Positions 61,081 through 64,000 of a DNA stretch of 64,000 nt are shown here, one piece after another. A program made the position numbers and the translations under genes. Numbering within the stretch: position 1 is the stretch's first letter; every line of letters starts with the position of its first letter. The stretch is from Anastatus disparis (taxonomy: Eukaryota > Arthropoda > Insecta > Hymenoptera > Eupelmidae). The DNA is taken from NCBI GenBank assembly GCA_017163975.1, contig JAFFSR010000370.1, positions 2,530,001 to 2,594,000 on the forward strand, written 5' to 3'. Below the pieces are notes generated by a model. It had not been told where the DNA came from and ran no database searches. It saw only the letters and a program-made list of their open reading frames with translations.

Positions 61081-61346
61081 ATGATTGTCGTAGACTCCAG
61101 AAAAACTTTAGCTTTGTCAGCAGACAGCTCTGGTAATATGGAGAAAAAAAGTGTGAGATTTGATCCAAACTCACCAAGTATTCGTATATTACACGTGTGG
61201 AATTACGCCAGTTGTTGCTGCATGGGCGTGGTGAGTGGGAACAAGCGGCACGAGATCGGGTACAGTTTAGATGGAGGATCGAGAGAATTGGTAAAATTAT
61301 TGAAGCTGTGTTGGTGAAAAAGTACATGGATTTTACAAAGTCATAA
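61081..61346 (+). pseudogene. Small Polinton-block protein between polymerase and ATPase, frameshifted
   Basis: ATG 61,081: MIVVDSRKTLALSADSS ... SVRFDPNSPS. The frame then changes near 61,175-61,200 to LRQLLLHGRGEWEQAARDRV and ERIGKIIEAVLVKKYMDF, ending TAA 61,344-61,346. The second part (charged, helical) looks more protein-like than the alternative frame. No family name can be given; location in a same-strand gene row supports it as coding. Confidence 0.4.
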
Positions 61347-61430
61347 ACTATAACTATCAGTGTTTTTTGTTGGAACATTTAGTGTGCTAACAGTTTCAGA
61401 GAAGAATAGTAGTTGTTATAGTAGTAAGTC

Positions 61431-62057
61431 ATGGATATTAGATGGAAACACCCGTGGGCATCTATGCTTTGCGGACCTACCGGTTGTGGCTAAACAGTGT
61501 TTGTAAAAAAATTTCTAAAATACATCGATCGTATGAGTGACACACGTTTCGATCGCGTGATCGTTTACTATGCTGAATGGCAGGCAGGTTACACAGAGCT
61601 TGGGAGACATATAGAATTTTGCGAGGGGCTTCCTCAAAGTACGGATTACGCTGGTGACTCACGCCCAAAGTTATAAATATTGGATGATCTGATGCGTGAA
61701 TCATCCTCAAGTAACGCCATTGTCAACTTATTCACAAAGGGGAGTCATCACAACAACCTAAGCGTCATATTTATTACACAGAATAGATTTCATCAAGGAA
61801 AAGGCCAACAAGACATTTCGCTCAACGCGCAATACATGATCGTGTTTAGAAATTTACGCGATCGTACACAAATACAACATCTTTCGCGCCAGCTCTGTCC
61901 TGAAGATCCACGATTCTTACAAGAGGCGTACTGGGACGCCACCTCACGGCCATTTGGATACCTATTTTTAGATTCAAAACAAAGTACTCCAGATAATTGT
62001 CGTTTTCGTGCTTGCATCTTCCCCGATGACGAATATCAGTACGTTTACGTAGCTTGA
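61431..62057 (+). pseudogene. A32-like genome-packaging ATPase, two nonsense codons
   Basis: ATG 61,431; 208 codons to TGA 62,055-62,057, one frame throughout. Walker A GPTGCG is followed by TAA (61,491-61,493) exactly where the nucleotide-binding lysine belongs. A second TAA (61,674-61,676) directly precedes the Walker B strand ILDDLM. Later motifs include LSVIFITQNRFHQG (sensor-like strand), ISLNAQYMIVFRNLRDR and FGYLFLD, all typical of FtsK/HerA-class packaging ATPases of Polintons, adintoviruses and NCLDV. It would have pumped DNA into capsids. The lysine loss alone would abolish activity. Confidence 0.93.
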
Positions 62058-62110
62058 AGGCAGTTTAAAGGCATTGATTCGAGTAATCACCTTCCAGTCG
62101 TATCTTTGTG

Positions 62111-62544
62111 ATGGAGCGGAAAACTAGAGGTCCTATCGGGCAAAAGCGTACAGATATTTTAAGAGCGCTTTACCATTTAAACGGGGAACAACGCGCTGCC
62201 GTGCTCCGTAAGGCCGATCCCAAATTGGTCAGATACATTTGTGAGTGTGCTCTCACGTGCTGCGCGGTAACGTTTCTTTCAACAGAACACACAAAACTCG
62301 ATTACGTAAACACGCAGGCATTCTTAGACGATTGGCAAGTCCTCAAAAGAATCTAGCTACGAAAAAGAAACTTATCGTACAGCACGGCGGATTCTTTCCA
62401 ATATTGTTTGCACTCATTGGTACAGTATTGTCAAGTCTTATATCAAAATTTAAAAAAAATGGAACACACCAAAAAAAATTATTTTGTTACCACAAGAGAG
62501 TGTGGAACGCTTACAACAAAAACTTTTCACCAACGCTGGGTTAG
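62111..62544 (+). pseudogene. Small basic Polinton-block protein with hydrophobic C-terminus, frameshifted
   Basis: ATG 62,111: RTDILRALYHLNGEQRAAVL, LVRYICECAL, then a frameshift near 62,245-62,260 into RGNVSFNRTHKTRLRKHAGI, KKKLIVQHGGFFPILFALIG. The layout (helical N-part with ICECAL, Arg/Lys-rich middle, Gly-rich hydrophobic tail) recurs in insect Polinton-like loci as I know them, and recalls small basic or membrane-active adenovirus core proteins. That comparison is only inference. The second-frame stop (62,544) overlaps the next gene. Confidence 0.6.
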
Positions 62545-63271
62545 AGTCGAAACACCAGGAACTGCTGTTAGCAGGCTGGATGCAGAGATGAGTGATATTT
62601 TGAATTCTACGGACGATTTGAGCGAGCGGGATAAATGGCAACGATATTCTCAAGCATTACAACGTTATCTACATTTTAAAGATATTAGTAACAAGAAGAC
62701 AGAAATTACAAAGAAAGACGATGATATGCAAGATGCTGATATTATCAACGATGATAATAATGATGATGCTGAGGCAGAGTCAAAACGAGTCGTCAAAGAA
62801 TTAGAAGATCGTGTAGATGCACGAATTTTGGAAAGTGTACCTTTAAGATACCGGTCCAATGCAGCGGGTCTTTTACAACATTTACGTGGCACAGGCATCG
62901 TCACTTGGGATGGTAATGGTGCAACATGTATAGATGGCATTTCTATCCGTGGCGCAAATATTATCGACTTGGTTAACGACGCTATGAGAAAAAGACAACA
63001 CGTGAATCCAGCAGGTGCTCGTCAGTTTGCTCTGGCACTTCGACGTGTCGTGACGCCTCGGCTTTTTATTGGGAACGATCGTGTGTTACAGATAATCGAT
63101 GAGGCTTCTCCTTTCGCTTCTCCAGAGTCTGGTAGTAGCAAATCAAAATCCGGTGGTAGTAACAAACTCAGCGAGGAAGAACAAGGGCGTAGAAAGAGAA
63201 AGAGAAGAAAGAAAGTCGCCAGATCACCGAAATCAGGGGAAACATGGAGTCGTCTGGGCACAAAATTCTGA
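62459..63271 (+). CDS. Conserved Polinton-linked protein of unknown function, 270 codons
   Basis: ATG 62,459 (MEHTKKNYFV) to TGA 63,269-63,271. The frame is open upstream, but the ATG fits the gene order. Segments: DAEMSDILNSTDDLSERDKW and QALQRYLHF (helical), an Asp/Asn-rich acidic linker (residues 80-105), VPLRYRSNAAGLLQHLRGTG with WDGNGATCIDG, GANIIDLVNDAMRKR, and a very basic tail (RRKRKRRKK) that suggests nucleic-acid or nuclear targeting. I recall similar proteins in insect Maverick loci but know no function. The frame appears intact, unlike its neighbours. Confidence 0.7.
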   Translation: MEHTKKNYFVTTRECGTLTTKTFHQRWVRVETPGTAVSRLDAEMSDILNSTDDLSERDKWQRYSQALQRYLHFKDISNKKTEITKKDDDMQDADIINDDNNDDAEAESKRVVKELEDRVDARILESVPLRYRSNAAGLLQHLRGTGIVTWDGNGATCIDGISIRGANIIDLVNDAMRKRQHVNPAGARQFALALRRVVTPRLFIGNDRVLQIIDEASPFASPESGSSKSKSGGSNKLSEEEQGRRKRKRRKKVARSPKSGETWSRLGTKF

Positions 63272-63723
63272 AGTGAGAGAAAGATGATGAAGGGGAAAAG
63301 TCTGTTCTAGATTCTATAATTGATTTAATGCCTTTTGAGATGCACGTACCAGGATATAATTTTTGCGGGCCCGGAACAAAACTGGCTGATCGTCTTAAAC
63401 GTGGTGACGTTGGAATTAACCCGCTTGATGAAGCGTGTTGTGAACATGACATAGCCTATGCCAATAAGAAGTCGACAGATCGTCGTCGAGCTGACTAAAT
63501 ACTAGCAGAGAAAGCTTTTTCTCGAAAGCTTGGTAGTGAAACCCCACCTGATGAACGTACAGTTGCAATGATGACTGCTTATTGTATGGTTAGTAAAATT
63601 ACTTTTGAAAAATTTTTTTCGCGTATTAAGAAGGTTATAAAATGCAGGGATAAGAAAATAAGGAAGACAAAAGCGTGTATGATTCCGACGAAGAAGCAAG
63701 CAAAAGGAAAAAAACAAGAATAA
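63244..63723 (+). pseudogene. Phospholipase A2-domain protein (parvovirus VP1-like PLA2), two stops
   Basis: ATG 63,244 overlaps the end of the previous gene in another frame; 159 codons to TAA 63,721-63,723. TGA at 63,274-63,276 and TAA at 63,496-63,498 interrupt it. An internal ATG (63,328) gives an alternative start. The PLA2 signature is complete: calcium loop VPGYNFCGPGT and catalytic DEACCEHDIAY with the His-Asp pair. Small PLA2 domains of this kind serve parvovirus capsids in membrane passage and are also known from some adintovirus/Polinton-like elements. The C-terminal part is basic. The stop codons make it a relic here. Confidence 0.9.
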
Positions 63724-64000
63724 TGCAGAAACAATTTAGTAAGCTTTATTTTGGTTCACCAAGACCAGAAGCATATTCGGGGGCTAATAAAATTATAACC
63801 TCTGTACGAAAGAAATACCCAGCTCGAAAAGTAATCGACTAGCTCGAGAGTCAGGATGTTTACAATCTGCACAGTCCTGTACGACACAGGTTTCCTAGAC
63901 GTCATTACAATGTTCGAAATCGTGATGACGTCTGGGAGGCAGATTTGATGAATATGAGAGCGGTCAAAACTTATAACGATAATTACACTTATATCCTCGT
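63723..64000 (+). pseudogene. Polinton retroviral-type integrase, N-terminal part, cut by window edge
   Basis: ATG 63,723 overlaps the PLA2 stop (taATG). SKLYFGSPRPEAYSGANKI and SQDVYNLHSPVRHRFPRR, then DDVWEADLMNMRAV with the first catalytic Asp (EADLMNM; family form QADLVDM), NDNYTYIL. A TAG sits at 63,840-63,842. Polinton integrases insert the element and make the 6-bp duplication. Zinc-domain residues are not evident in this part, and the rest lies beyond the window. Confidence 0.88.

Overview
This is a eukaryotic, repeat-dominated, AT-rich window, most likely from an insect genome. The evidence is the mix of Polinton/Maverick genes, insect-type Ty3/gypsy and Ty1/copia remnants, a zinc-finger DDE transposase of a type I know from arthropods, a tRNA-derived SINE, and GT-AG introns. 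No ordinary single-copy host gene is recognisable. Almost everything interpretable is mobile or virus-derived, and most of it is decayed.

Layout. 1-5.6 kb: a Helitron-type Pif1 helicase relic, a 29-bp minisatellite, and a 4-kb GGGCCC-rich satellite holding a ~1.63-kb higher-order duplication. 5.6-7.86 kb: little that can be called. 7,864-36,686: one giant composite element (28.8 kb) bounded by a 6-bp target duplication AATATA, with long inverted arms that start 5'-AG. Its left arm holds a Polinton-type packaging ATPase fragment, and each arm holds a copy of a zinc-finger gene (right intact, left broken). It has been loaded with nested insertions: two TTAA MITEs, a 3.0-kb CCCACATAGC element, a 1,005-bp solo LTR, a 3.36-kb CACTA-like DDE transposon, a SINE, a gypsy-type retrotransposon and a microsatellite array. 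Because the two arms are paralogous, several insertions have their empty site preserved in the other arm. 36.7-43.4 kb: LINE fragments, LTR relics and a 664-bp palindromic MITE. 43.7-52.6 kb: a badly decayed Ty1/copia element on the minus strand with two younger insertions. 53-56.4 kb: MITEs, microsatellites, six units of a ~338-bp satellite and an ~80-bp repeat. 56.4-64.0 kb: a Polinton/adintovirus-like gene block, all on the + strand, running off the right edge. It holds a small spliced gene, protein-primed DNA polymerase B, a small protein, an A32-like packaging ATPase, a basic small protein, a conserved ~270-aa protein, a phospholipase A2 and a retroviral-type integrase. Most genes carry stops or frameshifts, so this is an endogenous fossil.

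The most unusual system is in the gypsy-type element. Its integrase reading frame is followed, after a single in-frame TGA, by a 404-codon open frame encoding a vaccinia-related-kinase (VRK)-like domain that lacks the DFG/DYG aspartate. No ATG lies between the TGA and the kinase catalytic loop, so the kinase was probably made as the C-terminal part of Pol. It has stayed open while gag and pol broke.

All calls come from reading the sequence; no database search was run.
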